DNA of 64,000 nucleotides from NCBI RefSeq assembly GCF_003952485.1, contig NZ_CP034447.1:3176501-3240500 (forward strand), read 5' to 3'. This document shows, piece after piece, positions 46,400-55,153 of this stretch. Every line of letters begins with the position of its first letter. Positions within the stretch are counted from its first letter, which is position 1. The notes under the pieces were generated by a model that saw nothing but the letters and a program-made list of their open reading frames with translations, was not told the DNA's origin and did no database searches. The DNA comes from Mesorhizobium sp. M1E.F.Ca.ET.045.02.1.1. GTDB taxonomy: Bacteria > Pseudomonadota > Alphaproteobacteria > Rhizobiales > Rhizobiaceae. The position numbers and the translations under genes are program-made.

Positions 46400-47137
46400 A
46401 TGGACAATGCAGATTTCATCGTCGAGGGCGCCGCGCGCCGGGTAATCTCCCCCCTTGAGGGGGAGATGGCCGCGCAGCGGCCAGAGGGGGTCGTCGCGCG
46501 TGGAGCGCCAACGCCGCTTCTCGTCACGCAGGGCGCCGGCGCTTCACGCGCGGCGACCCCCTCTGTCGCCTTCGGCGACATCTCCCCCTCGAGGGGGGAG
46601 ACTGCCCGCGCCTTCGTCATCCTTGCCGAAGGCACCGGTGACATGCTGGCGCGCGAAGCGCTGCTCGACCGCGCCATGGGGCCGAAGCGCAGGAAGAAAT
46701 CGTCCGAAAAGCTGCGGCGTGGCCGCCGACCGTCGGAAGGCCTGGCTTTTGTCGCGCGCGATCCATCGGGCGCGGTCGTCGGCACGGTTCGGCTGTGGGA
46801 CGTGACGCTGGGCGAGAACGGCCCGGCAGCGCTTCTGCTCGGGCCGCTGGCGGTCGAGCCGGGATTGAAGAGCGGCGGCATCGGTTCGGCGCTGATGCGG
46901 CACGCGGTCGCCGAGGCCGCGCGACTTGGCCATGGCGCGATCCTGCTCGTCGGCGATGCGCCTTATTACGGGCGCTTCGACTTTTCGGCCGACCGCACCG
47001 GTTCGCTCTCCATGCCTGGCCCCTACGAGCGGCACCGGCTGCTGGCGCTGGAGCTGAAGGAAGGCGCGCTCGACGGCGCCAAGGGCACGATCAAGGCCGC
47101 CGGCCGCAAGGTGAAGGCGCTGGAGTTCCTGGCCTAA
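46400..47137 (+). CDS. GNAT acetyltransferase with an in-frame palindromic repeat insert
   Basis: A 245-aa frame. The GNAT core runs from about residue 69 (FVILAEGTGDMLAREALLDRAMG) to the end, with the acetyl-CoA loop in LAVEPGLKSGGIGSALMRHA (about 152-171) and a YYGRFDF strand near 196. Residues about 15-68 (RVISPLEGEMAAQRPEGV to DISPSRGET) are the translation of the palindromic repeat at 46445-46602, not of an acetyltransferase. The ATG at 46400 has AAGG upstream and is the only start that gives the first strand of the fold. If this start is used, the protein carries about 50 foreign residues at its N-terminus. Alternatives are an internal start at 46642, which would lose the first strand, or loss of function. 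Target unknown. Confidence 0.75.
   Translation: MDNADFIVEGAARRVISPLEGEMAAQRPEGVVARGAPTPLLVTQGAGASRAATPSVAFGDISPSRGETARAFVILAEGTGDMLAREALLDRAMGPKRRKKSSEKLRRGRRPSEGLAFVARDPSGAVVGTVRLWDVTLGENGPAALLLGPLAVEPGLKSGGIGSALMRHAVAEAARLGHGAILLVGDAPYYGRFDFSADRTGSLSMPGPYERHRLLALELKEGALDGAKGTIKAAGRKVKALEFLA
46445..46602. repeat. Palindromic repeat with terminal inverted repeats, inserted within a coding sequence
   Basis: About 158 bp. The left end reads ATCTCCCCCCTTGAGGGGGA, the right end, read on the other strand, is GTCTCCCCCCTCGAGGGGGA. Inside, AGAGGGGGTCG(T/C)CGCGCGTG is repeated on both arms. The element translates as RVISPLEGEMAAQ... and ...VAFGDISPSRGE, the familiar artefact peptide of rhizobial intergenic palindromes. 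No transposase. It lies in frame inside a GNAT gene. Confidence 0.85.
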
Positions 47138-47240
47138 AGCGCATCGCGCTGAAACGGATTCAGGCGACGCGCTTTAAGTCCTGGTTTTGATGCATGTCGT
47201 TGTCCCAGAACCGCGCACTTCTGGGCGACATGCATTGAAG
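47135..47240. repeat. Intergenic palindromic repeat, family A, copy 2
   Basis: Starts TAAAGCGCATCGCG and has GCGCTTTAA in the middle; the second half pairs GCATGTCGTTGTCCCAGAA with TTCTGGGCGACATGC. It shares the design of the copy at 35956-36065. Its first bases are the TAA stop codon of the GNAT gene. The 186-bp gap to the SCP2 gene shows nothing else. Confidence 0.75.
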
Positions 47241-47323
47241 CGAGTGAAGAAAAGCCTGTGCGGCGTCACGCGTTCAAGAGCGCGGCGCCGCATCGGATCA
47301 ATTCCGAATGGATATATCGTCAA

Positions 47324-47608
47324 TCAGCCGAGCAACTGGCTGAGCGCCATGGCGACCGTCATGTCGCCCTCGACCTTCAGCTTGCCGGCCATGAAAGCCA
47401 TGGTCGGGTTGAGGTCGCCGGCGATCAGCAAGTCGAGATCGTCGAGCGAGAGCTTGATTGTGCAGTCGGTCGGGGCATCGGCGGTCGAGACGGTCGCACC
47501 GTCGACGACGATGACGCCGTCGCTGCCGGTGTCGAACTTGACCGAGTGCTCGAAACCCGCGCTTGCCACGCGCGACTTGATCTTGTCGGCAATCTCCTGA
47601 ACGCCCAT
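47324..47608 (-). CDS. SCP2 sterol-carrier domain protein
   Basis: A 94-aa protein consisting of one SCP2 domain: KFDTGSDGVIVVDGATVSTAD, then TDCTIKLSLDDLDLLIAGDLNPTMAFMAGKLKVEGDMTVAMALSQLL. Bacterial stand-alone SCP2 proteins bind lipids or hydrophobic ligands. The start at 47608 has GGAG upstream; 12 extra codons are possible. Single gene; the 229-bp gap upstream toward 47838 holds no gene. Confidence 0.88.
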   Translation of the reverse strand: MGVQEIADKIKSRVASAGFEHSVKFDTGSDGVIVVDGATVSTADAPTDCTIKLSLDDLDLLIAGDLNPTMAFMAGKLKVEGDMTVAMALSQLLG

Positions 47609-47837
47609 GGCGGTTCTCCTCGTTTGGTTGCGTTTGACGCGCACCGGCCCTTGGCCGCTGGGCGAGGCGCCGCGTCGCGCGGGGGCGCGGCGACAGCCAC
47701 CGGCGCATATAGCTTCGGGTTGACGTTTACGTCAACGTGGCCGCCATGCGGCATGGTGGTAACCATGCGGCAAGGCGCATCAGCCGGCGGATGGTTGAGG
47801 CGGTACATCCAACCCGGCGAAAGCACCGGCGGCGCGA

Positions 47838-48359
47838 TCAATGCTGCTTGAAGGCCTTGGTCATTTCCTGGGCCGTTTCGCCGGCGCCCCTGCGGCGGCG
47901 AATGGCATTGTCGCGGATCTCATCCTTGGACAGGAAGTTGACCTGGTCGACCAGCACGTCATGCACCAGTTCGACGCCGACGCGGGCGTTGACGGTGTCA
48001 CGGATCGATTTGCGGAAGGCATCGAGATCGATCGTCTCCTTCTTGGTGAAATCGATCTGCGGATTGGCGTAGAGATAGGAATAGACCTGGTCGGTTATCA
48101 GCGCCGGCGCCGGGATCGAAAGCTTCTTTATCTGCTCCGGTTCCACCGTGTAGACGAGCTTGGTCAGGAAATAGCCATCGATCTTGGCGTCCTTGATGAG
48201 CGGCACCGAAATGATGTCGGTCTTGACGTAATCGAGCCCACCCAGCATCGGCTTCGGCGGCTCGCCGACGCCGCGCTGGCCCGCTGCCTGGAAGGAGTAG
48301 AACACCGCGCCGAGCGTCACGGCGCAGATCCAAAGCGCTGCGGCGATGAACTTGATCAC
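47838..48359 (-). CDS. Small membrane protein of the flagellar cluster, FliL-like
   Basis: A 173-aa protein with one N-terminal membrane helix (about residues 2-22, IKFIAAALWICAVTLGAVFY) and an extended periplasmic part. It starts at the GTG at 48359 with AAGGA upstream. The domain LIKDAKIDGYFLTKLVYTVEPEQIKKL followed by FTKKETIDLDAFRKSIRDTVN resembles FliL-like or basal-body-associated proteins, where a single-pass helix precedes a stomatin-like domain. It is the last gene of the rhizobial flagellar cluster on this strand, 31 bp after the FlgN-like gene. The exact function is unknown. Confidence 0.6.
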   Translation of the reverse strand: MIKFIAAALWICAVTLGAVFYSFQAAGQRGVGEPPKPMLGGLDYVKTDIISVPLIKDAKIDGYFLTKLVYTVEPEQIKKLSIPAPALITDQVYSYLYANPQIDFTKKETIDLDAFRKSIRDTVNARVGVELVHDVLVDQVNFLSKDEIRDNAIRRRRGAGETAQEMTKAFKQH

Positions 48360-48390
48360 CGGATCCTTCCTTGCGCCGTTGCCATCACAT

Positions 48391-48813
48391 TCAGGCTCGG
48401 GCGTATCCGAATTCGCCGGCCGAATAGGTGCCGTCGGCATCGGCGCGCTGGATGGCGTTCTTCAACAGCGTGGCGACCTCGTTGACGGCGTTGAGATGGG
48501 CAAGGATCGCCGCCTCGTTCCTCGCCAGCTTCTGGCGCAGCCGCGCCAGCCCATCGCGATGCTGCTCGAGGAATTCGATCTCGTTGGCGCCCTTCAAGGC
48601 GCGGGTCAGCTCGTAGAGATAGCGGCTCTTGCGGGCATTCGAGGCCTTGAGGTCGTAACCGGTTCCGCTGCGGATACCCGCCGTTTCCTCGTCCACCGCT
48701 TCTTCGATACGGCCGATGATGGCTGCGAGGTTGCCGGGCCGCGCAGGCGCGATCGACGCTTCCGTGGCGGTGGTCCGTGCAGGCAGGTTGGAAAAATCCG
48801 TTTGGTCGGCCAT
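48391..48813 (-). CDS. FlgN-like flagellar chaperone
   Basis: A 140-aa all-helical protein with a Thr/Ala-rich N-terminus and a coiled-coil body (about residues 40-125, IGRIEEAVDEETAG and ARLRQKLARNEAAILAHLNAVNEVA), as in FlgN chaperones of the hook-associated proteins FlgK and FlgL. The assignment is by shape and position in the flagellar cluster rather than by diagnostic residues. It starts eight bases past the FlgJ-like stop, so it is cotranscribed with it. Confidence 0.55.
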   Translation of the reverse strand: MADQTDFSNLPARTTATEASIAPARPGNLAAIIGRIEEAVDEETAGIRSGTGYDLKASNARKSRYLYELTRALKGANEIEFLEQHRDGLARLRQKLARNEAAILAHLNAVNEVATLLKNAIQRADADGTYSAGEFGYARA

Positions 48814-48821
48814 GTAAATCC

Positions 48822-49361
48822 CTAGATCTTGATGTCTGTTTTTTTGGTCGTGTCGTCGCCGGTCATCGACCGGGCGGCCTTGCGCTCAAGCTCCTCGATC
48901 ATCGAGGTCGAAAGCCTGGTCTGCCGGTCGATCTCGACCTTCTCCGGTCCGCCCCCAACGGGCCCGACCGGCACCTTGTGCTTGCCGTCCAGATAGTGGT
49001 CGGCGAGCATTGATTTGGCGATGCCGATGCCGCCGTGCGCGGCCATGACATCGGCCACCTTTTCGGCAAGCTGCGACTTCCACATGTCGCCGGCCAGGCC
49101 CTTGCCATAAACGCCTTCGGTGTCCTTTGGCATCATGTTCTGGATGAAAGTCGTCAGCACCATCGCCTCGAAGCGCTGGAATTTTTTCGCCGGGTTCGCC
49201 GCTTCGGCTTTGTCGGCTGTTGCGCGTGAGAGCACGGAACCAGCATCGACAGTGGTTGCCGGATCGACGGAGAACGTGCCCGGGGCGCCACCGGTACGCC
49301 TCGCAAGCGCGGCACGCGCCGCCTCGACATCGGCCGGCTCCGCTGCGCGGGCGACGTCCAT
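48822..49361 (-). CDS. FlgJ-like rod-binding protein, N-terminal type
   Basis: A 179-aa protein with no muramidase domain. The FlgJ N-terminal domain (about residues 58-125) contains FQRFEAMVLTTFIQNMMPKDT and VYGKGLAGDMWKSQLAEKVADVMAAHGGIG, and is thought to help rod assembly by capping. Alphaproteobacteria often have this short FlgJ. The start is uncertain: ATG at 49361 or TTG at 49391, and neither has a clear ribosome site. Upstream DNA is that of the inserted Rieske/FAD gene, so its original promoter or upstream gene may have been displaced. Confidence 0.75.
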   Translation of the reverse strand: MDVARAAEPADVEAARAALARRTGGAPGTFSVDPATTVDAGSVLSRATADKAEAANPAKKFQRFEAMVLTTFIQNMMPKDTEGVYGKGLAGDMWKSQLAEKVADVMAAHGGIGIAKSMLADHYLDGKHKVPVGPVGGGPEKVEIDRQTRLSTSMIEELERKAARSMTGDDTTKKTDIKI

Positions 49362-49597
49362 AACGATGTCGCTGGGTGGTGAGATGGCCAAGAAAGCACT
49401 GCCTTTTTGTCGGGTTTTGTTAGTTGCACAATGACCCAACAAGCTTGTGGCAGGCTTACCTGGGGATTTGGCCAGAGGACCGGATTGCCGAAGTGGATCG
49501 TTCGTCCGCCGGGCGCCAGGGCACGGATTTCCGCCGTTGGCGTCAAAGTCCAGCGTCTCGACACTGCTCGAACGCTTTCCAGCAGTCGAACGCGTGA

Positions 49598-51124
49598 TCA
49601 AGCCATGGAAACCTCGCAGGCCAGAGCCTGCACGTCACGACCGATGGCGGCAACGGCGATAATCTCGCCGCCCTTCTTGTAGCCGACCAGACAATCGCGA
49701 TCGGCGATGCTCCCATCGATCTCGACGGAGTCCCACGACCGGGCGTAGCCGACATAGCGGATCGATACGTCGTAGTGTGCGCTCCAGAAGAACGGAACGC
49801 TCGAGAAGGGTTGCCGAAGGCCGAGCATGTTTAGCGCCGCAATCTGCCCCTGGCGTTCCGCCACGACCCAGTGCTCGACGCGCCGCGACTCAGACGTCTT
49901 CAAGTCAAGCCATTGAGCAACGTCGCCAGCAGCGAATATGCCGGCCACGCTTGTCTCGAGGAATTCGTTCACGAGCACACCCTGGTCGACGGCGATGCCC
50001 GCATCGGCGGCCAGCGAGACGCGCGGCTTCACGCCGACGCCGACGACGACAAGATCGGCATCGATCACTTGGCCGTCGCTCAACGCGACGGTCCGGGTGG
50101 TTATCCGTTCGGCCGTCGCGCCCAGATGGAAAACGACGCCATGCTCTTCGTGCAGCGAGCGGATGAATGCGCCGAGTTCCGGTCCAAGGACTGCTTCAAG
50201 CGGATAGGCCTCCGGTGCGACAACGTGGACCGCGAGGCCACGCTTGCGAAGGGCTGCCGCCACCTCCAGTCCGATGAACCCCGCGCCGAGCAAGACCGCC
50301 GTCTTCGAGCTTTGAGCGTGCTCGATGATAGCGCGGCTGTCGGCCAGCGACCGCAATGTGAAGACGTGGTCGCGATCGGTGCCGGCAAGCGGCAGGCGAA
50401 TCGGCTCAGCCCCCGTCGCCAGCAGAAGGCGGTCGAACGGAAAGACCCGACCGTCGCCGGCAATCACCGCCCGACCGTCGACGTCGATACGCTCACACGT
50501 CGTCTGCAACTGGAGGTCGATCTTGGTGCGGGCGTAGAATTTTGGGCCGCGCAGCGGAATCCACGCCTCGGGCGCCGTCCCGGCAAGATAGTCCTTGGAC
50601 AGGTTGGGGCGGTCGTAAGGTGCGTCATCGTCCGAACTGAGCATGGTGATTTCGCCGGCGAACTGGCCGCGGCGCAGCATTTCGGCTGCCGCGAACCCGG
50701 CGGCACCGCCACCCACAATGACGATGCGCTCCTGTTGGCCTGCCGCATCCGGCTGCGATGACGATGCGGCCTCCTTGTCTGCCGGAACCTTGCCGGTCAC
50801 GAAGATGCGATCGCCCCGGCGCTCCACGCTCCATCGCTGCAGCGGGTCGAAGGCGGGCGCGGCGAGCGCCTCGCCGGTACGGAGATTGAAGCAGGCGTGG
50901 TGCCAGGGACATCGAACCGTGTCGTCGACCACGATCCCCTGGGCCAGCGGCCCACCGTAGTGGGTGCACTTGCCTGCGACCGCCAGCACTTCCTCGCCGA
51001 CACGCGCCAGAAGCACCGGCTCCTCGCCGACATGGCCCCCAAGCAGCACGCTCTCGCCAAACGCTGCAATCGGCACTCCGACCGTGAAGTCGGGGCCTAG
51101 ATCAGGATTTTTCTGCGCGGTCAT
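49598..51124 (-). CDS. Rieske/FAD-NAD oxidoreductase (AIFM3-like)
   Basis: A 508-aa fusion of an N-terminal Rieske ferredoxin domain (about residues 15-115) and a pyridine-nucleotide-disulfide oxidoreductase (about 130-500). The 2Fe-2S ligands are Cys53, His55, Cys72 and His75 in KCTHYGG and RCPWHHACF. FAD binds at IVIVGGGAAGFAAAEMLR; NAD binds at TAVLLGAGFIGLEVAAALRK; the GIFAAGDVAQW motif closes the fold. The same architecture occurs in the AIFL/AIFM3 family and in some ferredoxin reductases. Start at 51124 with GGAGGG upstream. It interrupts the flagellar genes between the FliJ-like and FlgJ-like genes. Electron acceptor unknown. Confidence 0.92.
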   Translation of the reverse strand: MTAQKNPDLGPDFTVGVPIAAFGESVLLGGHVGEEPVLLARVGEEVLAVAGKCTHYGGPLAQGIVVDDTVRCPWHHACFNLRTGEALAAPAFDPLQRWSVERRGDRIFVTGKVPADKEAASSSQPDAAGQQERIVIVGGGAAGFAAAEMLRRGQFAGEITMLSSDDDAPYDRPNLSKDYLAGTAPEAWIPLRGPKFYARTKIDLQLQTTCERIDVDGRAVIAGDGRVFPFDRLLLATGAEPIRLPLAGTDRDHVFTLRSLADSRAIIEHAQSSKTAVLLGAGFIGLEVAAALRKRGLAVHVVAPEAYPLEAVLGPELGAFIRSLHEEHGVVFHLGATAERITTRTVALSDGQVIDADLVVVGVGVKPRVSLAADAGIAVDQGVLVNEFLETSVAGIFAAGDVAQWLDLKTSESRRVEHWVVAERQGQIAALNMLGLRQPFSSVPFFWSAHYDVSIRYVGYARSWDSVEIDGSIADRDCLVGYKKGGEIIAVAAIGRDVQALACEVSMA

Positions 51125-51298
51125 TGGTGACCCTCCTTCGGAAGGTTTGCCGACGATCCATCCATTCGGGTGTCGGACCCAGAATTGACGCCGCGGCGGC
51201 CAAAAGGTTCCTGAGATTGATGGCCGGCGCCATCGTTGTCGCATGACCGCGCAACGCCCGCGGACATCAACATCGGGTCTGGCGAGGAATTCTGGACG

Positions 51299-51682
51299 CT
51301 ATTCGTCGCGCCGCTTCTGCGCGATCAGGTCGAGCCGCTCGCGGTCCGAGCGCTCGCGCTCGTCGCGGCGGCGCACGTCCTTGTAGGCGCGTTCGACCAT
51401 GTTGGTGCGGGCGGTTGCCCTGGCGATCAGCGCCGCCTCCTGCCGGGCATTCTCGAGGCTCTGTTCCTTCCGGCCGAGCGCAGCGGCGATGCGGCGATGG
51501 TAAAGCGCCGGGAACAGACCGGCCAGCGAGCTGTCGGTGTCGAAATGCTCGATGAGTTCCCTCGCTTCCGATTCCGCCGCCGCGGCCGCGGAGAGAAAAC
51601 CGGCATGGCGGGTCTCGTGCAGCGCCTTCAACTGCTCCTGTACCTTGACCAGCTTCTTCAGGCGGTCCTTGCGCGAGGTCAT
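51299..51682 (-). CDS. FliJ-like coiled-coil flagellar export protein
   Basis: A 127-aa protein that is nearly all coiled coil: RKDRLKKLVKVQEQLKALHETRHAGFL and ARTNMVERAYKDVRRRDERERSDRERL. FliJ proteins of this size and shape couple the FliI ATPase to the FlhA gate. The gene starts four bases past the fliR stop, on the same strand, so cotranscription is expected. The assignment rests on shape and operon position. Confidence 0.6.
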   Translation of the reverse strand: MTSRKDRLKKLVKVQEQLKALHETRHAGFLSAAAAAESEARELIEHFDTDSSLAGLFPALYHRRIAAALGRKEQSLENARQEAALIARATARTNMVERAYKDVRRRDERERSDRERLDLIAQKRRDE

Positions 51683-51686
51683 CGGG

Positions 51687-52439
51687 TTATCTCGCCAGCG
51701 TCAGGTCGACAAAGCCGTCGACGAACAGCGACAGCAAGGTGCCGACGGCGAAGTAGAAGATGATCATCCCGCCGGCGATGACGAAGGGCAGCGAGATGAA
51801 ATAGACCGGGATCTGCGGCGTCAGCTTGTTGACGAAGCCGATCGTCAAATTGACCAGGATGGCATAGGCGACGAAGGGGCTGCCGAGGCGGAGGACCAGG
51901 AAGAAGGTGTCCGACACCGTGTCGGTGACGTCGACGAGCGCCGCCTGCGGGTTGAAGAACACGTTGACCGGCGCGACCGTGTAGGAAGCGACCAGCGCGC
52001 GCACGATCTCATGGTCGAAATCGAAGACGAACAGCAGAAGCAGCGCCGAGAACGAGATGATGGCGGCAAGTGCCGCCTGCGGCTCGGGCTCCTCGATCGC
52101 CGGTCCGCCGGAGCCGCCATAGCCGATCAGCATGGCGATGGCCGAACCCATGAAGCGCAGCGCTTCCATATAGAGCCTGGTCATGGCGCCGATCAGCCCG
52201 CCGACCAGAAGCTCGGAGACGATCATCGGCGCCAAGACCTGCGGGCGCGGATCGACGAACGGGTAGATTTTATCCCAGAGGAAGGCGAGCAGGCCGCCGG
52301 TGGCCGCAATCGACACGAACAGCCGGACCTGGAGAGGCACGCGGGTGCTGGAGATGCCGGGCATCAGCATGAAGCAGGCGCCGATGCGGCAGAAGGCGAG
52401 GAAGGCGGCGATGACGACGCCTTGCGAGAGCGCGTTCAC
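51687..52439 (-). CDS. fliR: Flagellar export protein FliR
   Basis: Part of the FliP-FliQ-FliR export gate in the flagellar inner membrane. The 250-aa protein has about six helices, with the family motifs [31 protein letters not shown] at the start and [30 protein letters not shown] near the end. Its start overlaps the flhA stop by four bases (ATGA), a translational coupling typical of this operon. The following FliJ-like gene starts four bases after its stop. Confidence 0.94.
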   Translation of the reverse strand: MNALSQGVVIAAFLAFCRIGACFMLMPGISSTRVPLQVRLFVSIAATGGLLAFLWDKIYPFVDPRPQVLAPMIVSELLVGGLIGAMTRLYMEALRFMGSAIAMLIGYGGSGGPAIEEPEPQAALAAIISFSALLLLFVFDFDHEIVRALVASYTVAPVNVFFNPQAALVDVTDTVSDTFFLVLRLGSPFVAYAILVNLTIGFVNKLTPQIPVYFISLPFVIAGGMIIFYFAVGTLLSLFVDGFVDLTLAR

Positions 52440-54523
52440 GAAATCGTTCCGAGTACCTTGATCTCGACGCCCTTGGCGATCTCGACATGGGAGAGAACGG
52501 GGAGCGTCGTGAACAGCCGCTCGATGATCATGCGCACATAGGGGCGCGCGTCGGGCGCGGTGACGAGGACAAAGCGTTCGCCGGCTTCGAGATGCTTGCG
52601 GATCGCCTTGGTCGCGTCCTGGCCGAATTCCTCGAGCTGGCGCGGATCGATGTCGAACTCGCGCACCTCGCCCTTGGCGTCGCGCTTGAGGCTCTGGTGG
52701 AAGGCGAGGTCCCAGCGGTTGCCGAGGCGCAGCACCTTGAGCATGCCTCCCTCGGAGAGATCGCCGCAGATCTGCTGCGCCATGCGTATGCGCACATGCT
52801 CGACGATCTGTTCTGTGCGGCGCACATGCGGCGCGATCTCGGCGATGGCCTCGATGATCAGGTGCAGGTTGCGGATCGAGACGCGCTCGGCGAGCAGAAG
52901 CTTCAGCACCGCCTGCAGGCCGGGATAGGAGATGTGCGAGGTGCAGATTTCGTCGGCTAGCTTGCGGTATTCGGGGTCCAGCCGCTCGAGCAGCGCCTTC
53001 ATGTCCTTGTAGGAAAGAAGCTGCGGCAGGTTGTTGCGGATGACCTCCGAGAGATGGGTGAGCAGCACCGACATGTTGTCGGCGAAGGTGTAGTTCTCGC
53101 GCTTCAGGTCCTCGGCGAAGGTCTCGAGCACCGAATAGGCGCGCATGCCGAAAGCCGGCTCGCGGATCTCCTCGCCCGGGATATCGGGCACGCCGCGCGT
53201 GCCGAGCAGCACCATGATTTCGCCGACGCGCATCTGGTATTCGGCAACGACCGTGCCGTGGACCTTGATCTGGTAGCTCTTGGGCGGGATGGCGAAGTCG
53301 TCGGTGACGCGCACTTCCGGCACGACGAAGCCGTATTGCTGGGCGAATTTCTTGCGCATCTTCGACATGCGGAACACCAGTTCCTGATGCGCCACCAGCA
53401 GCCGGGTCGAGAGCTGTTTGCCGATCAAAAGCTCGATCTCGGCGGTGGCCAGGGACGCCTTGACCGAGTTCTTCTCCTCCTCGACCTTGTTCGCCTTTTC
53501 CTGGTTCTTCTGCGCCTCGGCCGCGGCCAGCGCCCGGTTGTGACGCAACGGGATGACGTAGCCGAGCCCGGCCATGGCGCCGGCCAGCGCAAAGAACGGG
53601 AACAGCGGCAGGCCGGGCATCAGGCCAAGGATGACGAGCAGCGAGGCCGCGACATAGAGCGCGCGCGGATGGGCGCCGAGCTGGCCGAACACCGCCTGGT
53701 TGGCCGAACCGCGGGTGCCGCCCTTGGAGACCAGCATGCCGGCGGCGAGCGAGACGATGAGGGCCGGGATCTGGGTGACGAGCCCGTCGCCGACCGACAG
53801 CTTGATGAAGACGTCGGCCGCCTGGCCGAGGCCCATGCCGTGGCGCAGATAGCCGATGGCGATGCCGCCGACGATGTTGATGGCGGTGATGATGAGGCCA
53901 GCGATCGCGTCGCCGCGCACGAATTTCGAGGCACCGTCCATCGAGCCGAAGAAGGAGGATTCCTCCTCCAGCTCGCGGCGGCGGAGCTGCGCGGTCTTCT
54001 CGTCGATCATGCCGGCGGAAAGGTCGGCGTCGATCGACATCTGCTTGCCGGGGATGGCGTCGAGGGTGAAGCGCGCGCCGACCTCGGCGATGCGGGTGGC
54101 GCCCTTGGTGATGACGATGAAGTTCACCACGATCAGGATCATGAAGACGATGAGGCCGATGACGAAGTCGCTCGACATCACCAGCTTCGAGAAGCCGGAG
54201 ATGACATAGCCGGCGGCATGCGTGCCCTCATTGCCGTGCGACAGGATCATGCGCGTCGTGGCGATGTTGAGCGACAGCCGCAGCATCGTGGCGATGAGCA
54301 GCACGGTCGGGAAGGAGGAAAAATCCAGCGGCCGCTGGATCCAGAGCGCCACCATCAGGATCAGCACCGAGAGCGCGATCGAGAAGGCAAGGCCGATGTC
54401 GATGAGGAACGCCGGGATCGGCAGGAACAGCACCGCCAGGATGACGACGATGCCGAGCGCGAAGAAGACGTCGCGGCCGTTCTTGCCCACCACGCCGGAC
54501 GGGATTGTTTCGCTGATCGCCAT
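52436..54523 (-). CDS. flhA: Flagellar export gate protein FlhA
   Basis: Main gate component of the flagellar type III export apparatus. The 695-aa protein has an N-terminal region of eight membrane helices (about residues 15-310) with the FHIPEP region visible as [26 protein letters not shown] residues and [21 protein letters not shown] large cytoplasmic domain (about 350-690) binds chaperone-substrate complexes. I chose the ATG at 54523, which has GAGGAC upstream; the frame extends 51 codons further without support. Normally fliQ lies just upstream in rhizobia; here fliQ is 9 kb away at 63691. Confidence 0.96.
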   Translation of the reverse strand: MAISETIPSGVVGKNGRDVFFALGIVVILAVLFLPIPAFLIDIGLAFSIALSVLILMVALWIQRPLDFSSFPTVLLIATMLRLSLNIATTRMILSHGNEGTHAAGYVISGFSKLVMSSDFVIGLIVFMILIVVNFIVITKGATRIAEVGARFTLDAIPGKQMSIDADLSAGMIDEKTAQLRRRELEEESSFFGSMDGASKFVRGDAIAGLIITAINIVGGIAIGYLRHGMGLGQAADVFIKLSVGDGLVTQIPALIVSLAAGMLVSKGGTRGSANQAVFGQLGAHPRALYVAASLLVILGLMPGLPLFPFFALAGAMAGLGYVIPLRHNRALAAAEAQKNQEKANKVEEEKNSVKASLATAEIELLIGKQLSTRLLVAHQELVFRMSKMRKKFAQQYGFVVPEVRVTDDFAIPPKSYQIKVHGTVVAEYQMRVGEIMVLLGTRGVPDIPGEEIREPAFGMRAYSVLETFAEDLKRENYTFADNMSVLLTHLSEVIRNNLPQLLSYKDMKALLERLDPEYRKLADEICTSHISYPGLQAVLKLLLAERVSIRNLHLIIEAIAEIAPHVRRTEQIVEHVRIRMAQQICGDLSEGGMLKVLRLGNRWDLAFHQSLKRDAKGEVREFDIDPRQLEEFGQDATKAIRKHLEAGERFVLVTAPDARPYVRMIIERLFTTLPVLSHVEIAKGVEIKVLGTIS

Positions 54524-54611
54524 GTCGTCCTCGAATCCAGACTTGCCCAGCACAAAGGCTGGCCGCCGACCGTAGCCGGCCAAGCTTGCGCGAGGGTGGG
54601 AGAGGGGCGGT

Positions 54612-55091
54612 TTACAGCTGCGCCGCGTCCGCGGTAGCGACGACGACGAGCCAGTGCCGGACGGCGCGTTCCTCATGGGCGGATAGCCCGACCGTCAGTT
54701 CGCTTTCGAGCCGCTGCACACGTTCGCGACATTTCTTCAGCAAGGCGCGGCCGCTGTCGCTGAGGTCGAGATGCTGGATGCGCCCGTGCACCGCATGCGG
54801 CTTGCGTACGAGCGATCCGGCCTTTTCCAGATTGGCGACGATCACGCTTACCGTCTGCGGCGTGAGCACCGCGAGCCGGGCGAGATCGGCATTGGAGATG
54901 CCGGGATAGGCCGACAGCATGGTCAGCGTCGCAAACTGCGGCTGCGTCACGCCGAATTCGTCCAGCGCCCGCTCGACCCGCAGCCTGTAGGCGCCTGCCG
55001 CCTGTCGCAGCAGATAACCGAGATAGCCTTTCTCGCCGCGCTTGCCTTCGCCGGGAGCGGGGATGGCCGAGGACGCTTTCTGCTTGCGCAT
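54612..55091 (-). CDS. MarR-family transcriptional regulator
   Basis: A 159-aa winged-helix regulator. The DNA-binding core (about residues 55-115) contains [36 protein letters not shown] and a wing [13 protein letters not shown]. It starts at the ATG at 55091; the frame runs upstream through the divergent promoter without support. Divergent from the epimerase gene, with a palindrome between them. Probably represses itself and the epimerase gene. Ligand unknown. Confidence 0.92.
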   Translation of the reverse strand: MRKQKASSAIPAPGEGKRGEKGYLGYLLRQAAGAYRLRVERALDEFGVTQPQFATLTMLSAYPGISNADLARLAVLTPQTVSVIVANLEKAGSLVRKPHAVHGRIQHLDLSDSGRALLKKCRERVQRLESELTVGLSAHEERAVRHWLVVVATADAAQL

Positions 55092-55094
55092 GAT

Positions 55095-55127
55095 GTCAGA
55101 GCTCTTATACGTTGTTCGAACTCTGAC
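55095..55127. promoter_or_regulatory. Probable MarR operator, 33-bp palindrome
   Basis: GTCAGAG (55095-55101) and CTCTGAC (55121-55127) are perfect 7-bp arms around 19 bases. It starts four bases from the marR ATG and ends 27 bases before the epimerase start, so a bound regulator would block both promoters. Confidence 0.65.
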
Positions 55128-55153
55128 ATTATCGCGAGATGGAGCGGAAGACG

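Noticed and set aside
46445..46602. Palindromic element considered as an insertion sequence
   Set aside because: It is about 158 bp with no transposase and no clear target duplication. It fits a non-autonomous palindromic repeat.
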